64,000 nt of DNA from Ostreococcus mediterraneus (taxonomy: Eukaryota > Chlorophyta > Mamiellophyceae > Mamiellales > Bathycoccaceae): NCBI GenBank assembly GCA_012295225.1, contig WMKK01000017.1, positions 186,001 through 250,000 of the forward strand, in the 5' to 3' direction. Below the pieces are notes generated by a model, which searched no databases, had not been told where the DNA came from, and was given only the letters and a program-made list of their open reading frames with translations. Positions 47,608 to 55,860 of the stretch are shown piece after piece. Made by a program: the position numbers and the translations under genes. Each line of letters opens with the position of its first letter. Within the stretch, counting starts at the first letter, position 1.

Positions 47608-48750
47608 ATGCACGCCATGACATCGCACGCGACGCTCGCACACGCCGCGTTGACGACGCATTCGACGTCGAAAGCGCCACGCGGCGTGCTGAGTCGGATT
47701 GTTAATTCAGTGCCATCAACGCGCGCCGTGCGCGTGGTGCCGCGCGCCGCGAGCGCGCCCGCGGGCTCAGCGCTCGATGCTTTACAGGCGTTCTCCAACG
47801 TCGTGCTCGATGCGAAGAAATCCGTGCTGGATGACGCGCGCGCTGGGCTGGATTTGGGCCCCAAGGCGGGCGTCGTGAGCGCGTCGGTGCTCGCGATGGC
47901 GTCCCGCGCTGGTGGGCGCGACGCCGGCGCGTTAGAGGGCGCTATGGTGTATGATAAATGCGACATCGTCAGCGCTGAGCCGGTGAAATATGAATGCGTG
48001 ATTGATAAGGCGATGGTGAACTTGGCCGCGATGTGGGCGGAGCGCGTGGAGGGCCGCGTCGCGGTGGAGCTTTTTCCAACCTCCATGGCGGATGACACCG
48101 ACGCGTTGCTCGTCAAGGCGAGACATTACGCAAACATGGCGCGAGATTTGAAGATTGTGCCGGAAAAGTTACTGTTTAAGATTCCAGCGACGTACGCTGG
48201 GATTGAGGCGGTGAAGACGTTGGAAGCGGAGGGGATTTCTTGTCACGTATCCGACGTGTATTGCGCCGAGCAAGCACGCGCGGCTATCGATGCCAACGCG
48301 ACTGTGGTGCAGTTGTACTACTCGCGAGTCAACGCTTGGCACAAGGCAAATCCTGGAAAGACGACGAGCGCAGATCCTGGGTACGATCTTGCCCGAGACG
48401 CCTTGGCGTACGCTCGCGCGCGCAAAGCCAAGACAAAAATCATGGTTGCGAGTTTACACAACAAGGACGCCGTGCTTCGCGTCTTGGGTGTGGACTACGT
48501 GTTAGTGTCGCAACGCATTATTGATGAAATGGCAAAAGCACCCGCCAGCGATGTCGGGGAGACGATCATTTCGGACGCGCCGTCTTCTTCTTCTTCGTCT
48601 ACGGCGGCGCTCTCCAAGAAGGCGTTTGACGACGCGCTCGCAAACTCTCCCGCCAAGACGGAGCTCGCAATCGCCCGCCGGCGAAACGCTGCGGCGGATG
48701 GAGATTTAATGAACTACATCAAAGAAAAGACGGTTGGGTTGAATGTCTAG
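47608..48750 (+). CDS. Divergent transaldolase-like protein, plastid
   Basis: Transaldolase moves a dihydroxyacetone unit between sugar phosphates. The 380-aa product has a Ser/Thr/Ala/Arg transit peptide. Its barrel core is recognisable: MVNLAAMWAERVEGRVAVEL, KLLFKIPATYAGIEAVKTLE (with the Schiff-base Lys), EGISCHVSDVYCAEQARAAI and TVVQLYYSRVNAWHK. In the N-terminal region, where classic enzymes carry a TTNPS-type block, it reads GVVSASVLAMASRAG, closer to the plant plastid GSM2-type proteins. The strand after GRV reads AVELFPTSMADDT. Activity is therefore not assured. The C-terminus has a Ser run and a helical tail (GDLMNYIKEKTVGLNV). Confidence 0.82.
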   Translation: MHAMTSHATLAHAALTTHSTSKAPRGVLSRIVNSVPSTRAVRVVPRAASAPAGSALDALQAFSNVVLDAKKSVLDDARAGLDLGPKAGVVSASVLAMASRAGGRDAGALEGAMVYDKCDIVSAEPVKYECVIDKAMVNLAAMWAERVEGRVAVELFPTSMADDTDALLVKARHYANMARDLKIVPEKLLFKIPATYAGIEAVKTLEAEGISCHVSDVYCAEQARAAIDANATVVQLYYSRVNAWHKANPGKTTSADPGYDLARDALAYARARKAKTKIMVASLHNKDAVLRVLGVDYVLVSQRIIDEMAKAPASDVGETIISDAPSSSSSSTAALSKKAFDDALANSPAKTELAIARRRNAAADGDLMNYIKEKTVGLNV

Positions 48751-48887
48751 GGGTTTTCTCAAGACGCAAAGGCTACACCACCGCTCGCGCTCGCAAACGT
48801 TACATTTGTAAATAAAATCAATTACACTACTCCTACGCACGACACAACGCATACCCATCGACGCGCGATGCCGCGAACATCTCTAAA

Positions 48888-49397
48888 TCACCATCGCTCA
48901 CGTCGCTTCTCGCGCTCGGCGGCACCAACAGCGGCGCTGACGTTAAACGTCTCCGCCCGCGCCTCCTCGCGCTCGGCTCGCGCTCGCAAGATGAGACTCC
49001 TCTTCTCTCGCTCGCTCATCTCACGCGCGCGGGCACGCAATTTTGCCACGACGTCATCGTTCGATTCAAACACCGGCACACTTTCGCGAAACGACCACTG
49101 ATTGTTCTCGTTTCGCGAAAGCGTCGGCGGCTCCTCGCGCGTCTCCTCCTCGCGCGTCTCCTCCTCGCGCGCCTCCTCCTCCGGTGCGTCATCGCGCGTG
49201 ATCGTCCGATCGCGCATGGCGGCGACAACGCGTTCGCGCACCGCACGCTCAGCCCGCGTCGCGCGCGATGGCGCCGCCACCGCCGCGTACCGTCGCCTTT
49301 TCACCCACGGCTGTAACACGTCAGCATCGTCATCGTCGTCGCTTTCCCCGCTTCCGTCGTCGCTCGACCGCACCAGCGACGCATTCGCAGGCGCCAT
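48888..49397 (-). CDS. Hypothetical acidic nuclear-type protein, 169 aa
   Basis: Not recognised. It begins MAPANASLVRSSDDGSGESD, then a basic patch (LQPWVKRRRYAAV) that could be a nuclear localisation signal, a repeated Glu/Arg stretch (EEAREEETREEETREE) encoded by a 15-bp tandem, a conserved-looking FRESVPVFESNDDVVAKLRA and a charged helix to the end. The frame continues to 49580 with Cys/Ser-rich noise, so the Met at 49397 is chosen. It diverges from the lipase gene, with 139 bp between starts. Confidence 0.6.
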   Translation of the reverse strand: MAPANASLVRSSDDGSGESDDDDDADVLQPWVKRRRYAAVAAPSRATRAERAVRERVVAAMRDRTITRDDAPEEEAREEETREEETREEPPTLSRNENNQWSFRESVPVFESNDDVVAKLRARAREMSEREKRSLILRARAEREEARAETFNVSAAVGAAEREKRRERW

Positions 49398-49536
49398 CGC
49401 ACGCGCCGCGTCGTCGTCAACGCCCCCACGCGCGCGTCGCGCGATCGACGGCGCGAACTGACGCGAAAGGCGCGAAAGGCGCGAGCTGCAGCTGCATGCA
49501 CACAAACCGTTACACCTCGCCTCGTCCCCGCTCGCG

Positions 49537-50427
49537 ATGCGCCCGCACCCGATCGCGTTCTGGTTCGACGCGTGCTGCACGCGCGCGCGATGCTGCGCGT
49601 ACGAGTACGCCCCATCGTCGTCCTCGCGCGCGCCGTCCGGCGTGCTCGTGGTGTTTCTTCATGGCATTGGCGAACACGCGTCGAGATATTTAACGCTCTT
49701 TCACGCGCTCACCGCCGCGGGGCACCGCGTGATGACGTACGACTGCGTGGGGCACGGCGCGAGCGAAGGGTTACCTGGGTATATATCGAGTTTCGACGAC
49801 GTCGTGGGCGATGCGGCGGGGTTTTGCGCGCGGGCAAGGGCGTCGCGAGGCGCGCGCGCGGTGGTGCTCGTGGGGCAAAGCTTTGGTGGGCTCGTCGCTG
49901 CGACGGTGTGTGCGAATGATCGCGAAGGCATGATCGATGGGTTGGTGTTGACCGCGGCGTCTATTGATGTGCGTTGGACGGCGGTGTTGAGGGCTCAAGC
50001 GGCGATGGGGCGGGCGTTGGCGGCGTGCGCGCCCAAGGCGCGACTGGTGCCGGCGGTGCGTTTGGAGGATATGTCGGACGATACCGCGACCGTGGAGTCA
50101 TACGCCAGCGATCCGTGGGTACAGATTGGTCCAGTTCGATGTAAGACGGCGTATGAGATCTTGCGCGGATTTAGGGCGCTTCGAGAGCGGTACGGGGACG
50201 TGCGATGTCGGTTGCTCGCGCTGCACGGCGCGGAGGACGCGTGCGCGGATAAGGATGCAAGCGCGCGTCTCGTGCGCGAGGCGTCGTCACGAGTGAAAGA
50301 ATACGTAGAATTACCTGGCATGCATCACTTGATTCTACAAGAGCCGGGGAGCGCGGCGGTGATTCGTCGCGTGGTGGATTTCGCCTCGTCGTTTGCGAGC
50401 GCCGCGGAGCGCCGCTCGAAATTGTAG
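49537..50427 (+). CDS. Monoacylglycerol lipase-like alpha/beta hydrolase
   Basis: A 296-aa serine hydrolase of the MAGL/lysophospholipase group. Motifs in order: GVLVVFLHGIGEHASRYLTL (oxyanion HG), GHRVMTYDCVGHGASEGLPG, the nucleophile elbow VVLVGQSFGGLVAATVCAND (GQSFGG, catalytic Ser), CRLLALHGAEDACADKDASA (catalytic Asp) and ELPGMHHLILQEPG (catalytic His). All triad residues are present. The N-terminus is short, with a run of Cys (ACCTRARCCAYEYA) that is unusual. It probably acts in monoacylglycerol or lysolipid breakdown. Confidence 0.88.
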   Translation: MRPHPIAFWFDACCTRARCCAYEYAPSSSSRAPSGVLVVFLHGIGEHASRYLTLFHALTAAGHRVMTYDCVGHGASEGLPGYISSFDDVVGDAAGFCARARASRGARAVVLVGQSFGGLVAATVCANDREGMIDGLVLTAASIDVRWTAVLRAQAAMGRALAACAPKARLVPAVRLEDMSDDTATVESYASDPWVQIGPVRCKTAYEILRGFRALRERYGDVRCRLLALHGAEDACADKDASARLVREASSRVKEYVELPGMHHLILQEPGSAAVIRRVVDFASSFASAAERRSKL

Positions 50428-50640
50428 CTTTCATCGTCATCTTCATCGTCAACGTCAGCGTCATCGAGGCTGTCGTCTCGCCGTTGACGTGCGAGCGTTG
50501 TTTCATGCTGCGTTTGTCTTTTTTTTTAGCAGCCATCTTTGTACGCTTCTTGTTGTAACATTATCATCAGCCGCAAAGCAAAACCGTTCTTCATAACGCG
50601 ACGCGGTGCGCGCGACGACTCGTCTCACGCATCGTCCACG

Positions 50641-50667
50641 CGCCGTACGCGCCGTACGCGCCGTACG
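50641..50667. repeat. CGCCGTACG 9-bp tandem repeat
   Basis: Three tandem copies of CGCCGTACG lie in the 5' leader of the KH-domain gene. Confidence 0.85.
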
Positions 50668-50709
50668 CGTCGCGGTTTAAAAGAATACGATACCGCACGC
50701 GCCGCCACC

Positions 50710-52254
50710 ATGGGATCACCAGCGCCGGCGCCTGATCTCGCGAAAAGCACCGTCGCGCAGCTTCGCGCGCGGTGCGCCAACCACGGGCTCTCCACCGACG
50801 GCCTTAAAGCTGCGCTCATCGCTCGCCTTGCCGCGCTCGACGACGCTGGTGACGACGAGAATGACACACCACGCGCGCCGAAAGTAGTCGACGCAAACGA
50901 TGGGCGCAAGCGCGATCGCGAACGAGGCGAGAGTGAAGACAAATGCGCCGCGCAGCCGTCGGCGTCGGCGTCGGCGGACAAAACTTCGGCGCTCGCCGAT
51001 GCGACGTCGAACAAGCGAGCCAAGACCGTCGACACAGGCGTGGATGATGTCGATGATGATTTCAAAACCCTCGTGCGCATCGATCACAACGCTGGACGCG
51101 TGATTGGTCGAGGTGGAGAGACGCTCAAGTATATCGAGCGTCGGTGCGGCGTTCGACTCGAGTTTAGACGCGACGAAGGCGTCGTCGCCGTTCGACCGAA
51201 GCACGAGGTGGACAAAGCGTTTGTAAGTGATGACGCCAAGCGCGCTAACGTGCAAGAGGCGAAGAGAATAATTACAGAAGTGGCGAGCACTGGGCAAATT
51301 ATGGACAGGCTGACGGAGAACGTGCCGAGCGACATCAACGCTGGTATACGAATCGATTCGAACGTCGTTCCGCATCACATTCTGAACGGCGATCCAGAAG
51401 AGTACTTAGAAGTAGACATTCCATGCCCCGGAAAAGAAGGTCGCGTCATTGGTCGAGGTGCAGAAACGATTAGAGAAATTTCAGCCAGGAGCGGCGCAAA
51501 CTGTCACGTAGTGAAAGGAAGCGGCGTATGTACGGCTAAAGGAAAGAGGCATGCACTCGCGATTGCGTATCAGATGGTGCATGACACCTTGCAATTGCCA
51601 ATTGATCGTTTCGGCGCGCCATCGACGTCGCAACCGCACCAGCAGTACGTGCACGCACCAATGGTCTCCGCGCCAGCCGCCGCTCCGCTCATGATGGCGG
51701 TGCCGCCGGGCGTGGTGATGTTGCCCAACGGCATGGCCATGGTTCCCATGTCCATGCTCGGCGTCGCGCCGGCGCAAGGCGTAGTGCCGATGATGGCACC
51801 GCAGCCCGCGCCTACGACGACGATTGAGGTGCCGTGTGCGACGCATGCGGGACGTATTGTTGGTAAGGGAGGAGAAATGATTAAGCACCTGCGCGCCGTC
51901 ACGGGCTGCGCGGTTGATCTTAAAGATAACAACACCCCGAACGCTGTGTGCGTCATCTCAGGCCCAGTTTCAGCCGTCGAGCTTTGTCGATCTTACGTGC
52001 ACGAGGTGATGGAGAACGGTGACACGCGCGCGGCGGGGAAATTAGGCGTCGCACCGATGTCGCACGCGTCGGTGCTGACGACGCACGCATCGGCGCCCGG
52101 GGCGTCGTATCCTCAGCATATGGCGATGCCATACGCGTACACCGCAGCTCTGGCGACGCCCGTGAACGCTGGTGGTTGGGAGAGATACCACGACGATTCA
52201 GGCAAGGCATACGAGCACAACGCCGCCACTGGGGAGACTCGTTGGGTAGATTGA
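50710..52254 (+). CDS. SAP-KH-KH-KH-WW RNA-binding protein
   Basis: The 514-aa protein has five domains. SAP: DLAKSTVAQLRARCANHGLS with LKAALIARLAAL (about residues 8-45). KH1: TLVRIDHNAGRVIGRGGETL with KYIERRCGVRLEF. KH2: YLEVDIPCPGKEGRVIGRGA with ETIREISARSGANCHVV. A Pro/Met/Ala-rich linker follows (MMAVPPGVVMLPNGMAMVPM). KH3: TIEVPCATHAGRIVGKGGEM with IKHLRAVTGCAVDL. The C-terminal WW is GGWERYHDDSGKAYEHNAAT with GETRWVD. Each KH has its GxxG loop (GRGG, GRGA, GKGG). The mix suggests a nuclear coupling of DNA or matrix (SAP), RNA (KH) and Pro-rich partner (WW) binding. The start at 50710 has a good ACCATGG context. Confidence 0.9.
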   Translation: MGSPAPAPDLAKSTVAQLRARCANHGLSTDGLKAALIARLAALDDAGDDENDTPRAPKVVDANDGRKRDRERGESEDKCAAQPSASASADKTSALADATSNKRAKTVDTGVDDVDDDFKTLVRIDHNAGRVIGRGGETLKYIERRCGVRLEFRRDEGVVAVRPKHEVDKAFVSDDAKRANVQEAKRIITEVASTGQIMDRLTENVPSDINAGIRIDSNVVPHHILNGDPEEYLEVDIPCPGKEGRVIGRGAETIREISARSGANCHVVKGSGVCTAKGKRHALAIAYQMVHDTLQLPIDRFGAPSTSQPHQQYVHAPMVSAPAAAPLMMAVPPGVVMLPNGMAMVPMSMLGVAPAQGVVPMMAPQPAPTTTIEVPCATHAGRIVGKGGEMIKHLRAVTGCAVDLKDNNTPNAVCVISGPVSAVELCRSYVHEVMENGDTRAAGKLGVAPMSHASVLTTHASAPGASYPQHMAMPYAYTAALATPVNAGGWERYHDDSGKAYEHNAATGETRWVD

Positions 52255-52325
52255 AATAGAAATAATTTTGTGCAAAGCACGAGCATAGACGTTGACACAT
52301 TTTCATTCAATAGAACATCTCATCA

Positions 52326-52941
52326 TTAAATCAATAAATCATAATGGTTTTCGCCGTTATACAATAACTTGACTGCTTTTCTCTTTCCTTCCTTTGCAAA
52401 CTCTTCACCATACGTCTGAATGCACACGAATCCACTCCCAGTCGCGTTTCGCGCTTGACTCGCCGGAATGTACACTTTAATCGGTCTGCGAATCAATCGC
52501 GACAAAACCAATAACTCTGGCTCACCACCCCAAAACTTTGGATCTAATATCCGTCGACAATACGTTTCTAATCCATACTCGTACGATATTGCCATCACAG
52601 CTTCGGAAAAGTTCTTTCGCTTATCCTCGCCGCGACACAGCGACTCTGCGACGGCTAAACGCAGCTGGTCGGCTTCAAAGTCTTCTTCGCCACTCGTCAT
52701 GTTACGCTTTGCAATTGCCGCCAAACCGAGCGCGAGAGATCTAAACATGCACTTGCCGTCACCGCGCACGCGAACGACTTGATGGAACTCGCCTTGACGC
52801 TTCCTGCGCGCGCGGAGCTCGAGGTCAGTCTTTTGTGGCTCTTTTTGGGGTAGCGCAAAACACGACATCATGGGCGCACGCGCGATTGCTCACGCACTCT
52901 TTCGGCTTGGCTTTTGACGCTTTGGCGATGTCGAACAACAT
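52326..52941 (-). CDS. OTU-family cysteine protease (deubiquitinase); two exons
   Basis: The OTU fold is visible: HQVVRVRGDGKCMFRSLALG (catalytic Asp-Gly-x-Cys) at the start, YGLETYCRRILDPKFWGGEP with LLVLSRLIRRPIKVYI in the middle, and YNGENHYDLLI at the C-terminus (catalytic His, preceded by Asn). Exons are 52898-52941 and 52326-52803, 173 aa; the intron of 94 bp starts GTGCGT and carries CTGAC (complement 52824-52828). The spliced start reads MLFDIAKASKAKPKEKRQGE. The first exon could begin at 53103. An unspliced start at 52871 is the alternative. It probably trims ubiquitin chains; linkage preference cannot be read. Confidence 0.8.
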
Positions 52942-53188
52942 GTTCGCACCGCGGTGACGTTCGTCGGGTGAGGCGCTCGTGGGTGAAGGTCGAGCGCGCG
53001 TGCGCGCGCTCAGCGGCGCGTCGGCGCGAGCGCCTCGAGACGTTTGCGTCGGCGTGGATGCGTAGGAGGCGTGCGACGCGCGGCGTTGAGATGCTTCGTG
53101 CATGGCGTGAGTAGAGTCGTGCGTGCGGAACGCGCGCGAGTACGCTGCGTGCTGGACTATGAGGTGTTGAGTAGAAAAAGCGTCTATA

Positions 53189-54415
53189 TCACGCGCCGGC
53201 GGCTAAACTAATCCTAGTGCGATGCCCATCGCAAAATCCATAGCGTTCTTCAACAACGTACACGACATTTCGAGCCACCATGCGCGCACCGCGCAAACGA
53301 GCGGTCCATCGCGCGCACAAGGCGTTCATATCCCGCATCATGGCGTCGCTTAGCGCCGCGTCTTCCTTGGGAAACAATCGCGCAAGCGTACAATGCACTG
53401 TTTCATTCTGCGCTCGCGCCGCGCCGATGGCGTTATCTCGAAGCCTCTCGCGCACATTTTGTGCATCACCGTTGACGTCATTAAAGCACAAGAGCAAGCA
53501 GCCGCTCGGAGCGATGCACACGCGGTCGACTTCGAGCGTCACCGGACCGGCGCCGCGCAACGCGTCCGCCACGGCGGATTCTTCATACTTGATCGCCTCT
53601 GATGGCGCCGTGCTCGAGACGTGCGGAATCAATCGTTTTGTACCATTACGCACGGCGTCATCGACGGCAAACGCCACGGGCGGCTTGATGTACTCGTGCG
53701 TGCGAGACAAATGGAACATCGACACGTGCAAATTCGCCCGTCCGGGCGCAAACGCGTCCAGCGTCCCTCCGAGCATCGTCACCAACTCTCGCGTCGACTG
53801 CTGCACCGCCGCCGCGATCGCCGGCGCATCCTCCAAGCTCAAAATCACCAAACGCGCGCAATCGCGCGCGTAACCATCCACAGCGGCGTACTTTTGCGGC
53901 CACACGCCCACTTCGGGATACGTCGAAAAGTGAAAAAATTGCCTGGGCGACAACGCGCGTTTGTCCAACCCTTGCGCCGCGAACGCGAGCTCCAAACTCT
54001 CGTACACCGCGATAGCATTCGACGTGTGCTTCACATCAATCATCATCGTCGTCGCAGCCGCGTCCAAAGTCGTCGCTCGCGCGCCATCGCAATCCTCGTC
54101 TCCGCCCCCGCGCGACACCACCCCCGCCATCGACCGCGTCAGCGCGCGCGTCAGCGTCGCCGACCGCGCATCACCACCCCTGCGCACCACACCTTTTCCA
54201 TCGCCCCCATCGCCCCCATCGCCATCGCCCTCATCGCCCTCATCGCCATCGCCCTCATCATCATCGCCATCGCCACCGCCATCGCCATCGCTCCACCAGT
54301 ACCCAGCGACGACGACGACGCCCACGCACGCCGCCACCGCACACGCCGCCATCGCCGCGCGCCGACGACGCGTCGACGCCATCGACGCCATCGTCATCGA
54401 CGCCGTCGACGCCAT
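53189..54415 (-). CDS. Membrane-anchored 2H phosphoesterase-like protein
   Basis: The 408-aa protein has an N-terminal anchor (RAAMAACAVAACVGVVVVAG), a long Gly/Asp/Glu linker from a GATGGC-type repeat, and a C-terminal domain with the two H-x-S/T motifs of the 2H phosphoesterase superfamily: GRANLHVSMFHLSRTHEY and NETVHCTLARLFP, about 130 residues apart. Between them are strands LILSLEDAPAIAAAVQ-like and VTLEVDRVCIAPSGCLLLCF. 2H enzymes hydrolyse cyclic phosphates in RNA ends or nucleotides. With its anchor, the domain would lie in the secretory lumen or outside. The start at 54415 is only 39 bp from the divergent start at 54455. Confidence 0.8.
   Translation of the reverse strand: MASTASMTMASMASTRRRRAAMAACAVAACVGVVVVAGYWWSDGDGGGDGDDDEGDGDEGDEGDGDGGDGGDGKGVVRRGGDARSATLTRALTRSMAGVVSRGGGDEDCDGARATTLDAAATTMMIDVKHTSNAIAVYESLELAFAAQGLDKRALSPRQFFHFSTYPEVGVWPQKYAAVDGYARDCARLVILSLEDAPAIAAAVQQSTRELVTMLGGTLDAFAPGRANLHVSMFHLSRTHEYIKPPVAFAVDDAVRNGTKRLIPHVSSTAPSEAIKYEESAVADALRGAGPVTLEVDRVCIAPSGCLLLCFNDVNGDAQNVRERLRDNAIGAARAQNETVHCTLARLFPKEDAALSDAMMRDMNALCARWTARLRGARMVARNVVYVVEERYGFCDGHRTRISLAAGA
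54196..54295. repeat. Hexanucleotide repeat coding Asp/Gly/Glu linker
   Basis: Tandem CATCGC and CATCGCC/CTCATCGC units lie within the 2H phosphoesterase gene and encode its acidic Gly-rich linker. Confidence 0.8.
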
Positions 54416-54454
54416 CGACGTGGACGACGACGTCACGATGACGTGAGCCGATGA

Positions 54455-55588
54455 ATGATGATGATTGCCTCCTCGCGGTGGAGCGGCATTCGCGAGCGCG
54501 CGTGGCGCGGCGCACGCACGCGGAGCACCATAGCGACGCACGCGGACGGTGCGCCGGCATCGCGCGCGGCGTCTGCGCCCGGTGCGCCGGCGGCGTCTGC
54601 GCGCACGGAGCTCGAGGCGCATAATTTAGTGTTGCTCACCGCGCCGATGATGCACGCGCGCGCACACGCGCGGCGGTTGACGAAACTCACCGGCGCGTCG
54701 GCGGTGATATTCATCATCGTCCTCATGTATGACACGGCGATGATGACGCGCGAGGGCGCGAGTGGGGTGAGTGCGGGCGCGCGCGGAGCTCGGATGGGCG
54801 CGTTTGCGTCCATCGTCGCGTGCGCGGCGTGCGCGGCGTACGCTCGGGCGTTAGATCGGCGCATAGGTGGGAAATTTAGTGCGATTCCGTTGAATAGACA
54901 TGGAGCGTCGGCGTCGGCGACGCGGGCATGGAACGGGAGCGCGTGGGTGGAGGATGCGCGGCGCGGGCGACCGCCGAGCGCGGAGCATTGGACGGGAGCC
55001 ACGCCCGCGCGCGCGGCGAGTGATACAAGCGGCGGGGTGAGTGGCGGTCGCGGCAGCGGCGACGATGTGATTGCGGGCGTCGGTAGCTTTGGGTACGGTG
55101 GGTACCAGGATGAGGTGAAATTGGAAGACGCGCGCGCGCGGGCCGAATGCGAACGCGTCGAGCAAGAAAAATGGGCGCGTTGGGAAGCCGAAGACGAAGA
55201 GCGCGAGCAGCGACGGGCAGAAAAGAAGGCTGAAAAGAAAGCAGAAAAGCGTGCGGAAAAGGAAAAGTCGCGCGCCAAGCGCTGGAACAAATACGATGAC
55301 GCATGGGTAGCGCTCGAAGCGTCGTCTTTGTCATCCGCGCCGCTCGCGTACGACGACGTCCCTTGGCCACCCAAAATGAACGAGCTCCTCGAACGCGAAG
55401 CCGGCGGCGCTGACGCGTCCGATCGTGACTGGAAACTCGCGTATCACCGTTGCGTCAAGCGTTGGCACCCCGACAAATTCACCGCGAGATTTAGAGCTCG
55501 CATCGACGCCGGCGCCGACGCCGCGAAAATCGCCGAACGCGTCGAAGCCGTCGCAAAAGCGCTCACCATCGCCTACGCGCAGCGCTAG
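54455..55588 (+). CDS. NFKBIL1/J-domain-like membrane protein
   Basis: The 377-aa product has two N-terminal hydrophobic segments (ASAVIFIIVLMYDTAMM, ASIVACAACAAYARAL), a Gly/Ser middle, a strongly charged helix (REQRRAEKKAEKKAEKRAEK) and a C-terminal domain: YDDVPWPPKMNELLEREAGG, DWKLAYHRCVKRWHPDKFTA, and EAVAKALTIAYAQR. The HPDKF with the preceding KxAYHRxxxRW and the VPWP motif match the J-like C-terminus of NFKBIL1 rather than a canonical DnaJ. NFKBIL1 itself is soluble and nuclear, so the membrane part is unusual. Function is unknown. Confidence 0.72.
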   Translation: MMMIASSRWSGIRERAWRGARTRSTIATHADGAPASRAASAPGAPAASARTELEAHNLVLLTAPMMHARAHARRLTKLTGASAVIFIIVLMYDTAMMTREGASGVSAGARGARMGAFASIVACAACAAYARALDRRIGGKFSAIPLNRHGASASATRAWNGSAWVEDARRGRPPSAEHWTGATPARAASDTSGGVSGGRGSGDDVIAGVGSFGYGGYQDEVKLEDARARAECERVEQEKWARWEAEDEEREQRRAEKKAEKKAEKRAEKEKSRAKRWNKYDDAWVALEASSLSSAPLAYDDVPWPPKMNELLEREAGGADASDRDWKLAYHRCVKRWHPDKFTARFRARIDAGADAAKIAERVEAVAKALTIAYAQR

Positions 55589-55860
55589 CGCGCACAATCC
55601 TCGCGCACCACTACCTTGTTGCTCGCCTCATACAGCCATATATATATGCGCACAGCGCGCGTACCGTAGTCATGTAAAACAACAGACGTACAACAGACGC
55701 CGCGGAGGTTTGGCGCAGCCTCGACGTCATAAAAATTCCCATTCCACGTATTCTACACACAAAAACCCTAAGAGGCGACGAGCACCGACACACCAACCGC
55801 GTCGGCATTCGCCGACGCGTTCGGCGCGCGAAAACCACGTTCCCGACGACGACGGCGGCG

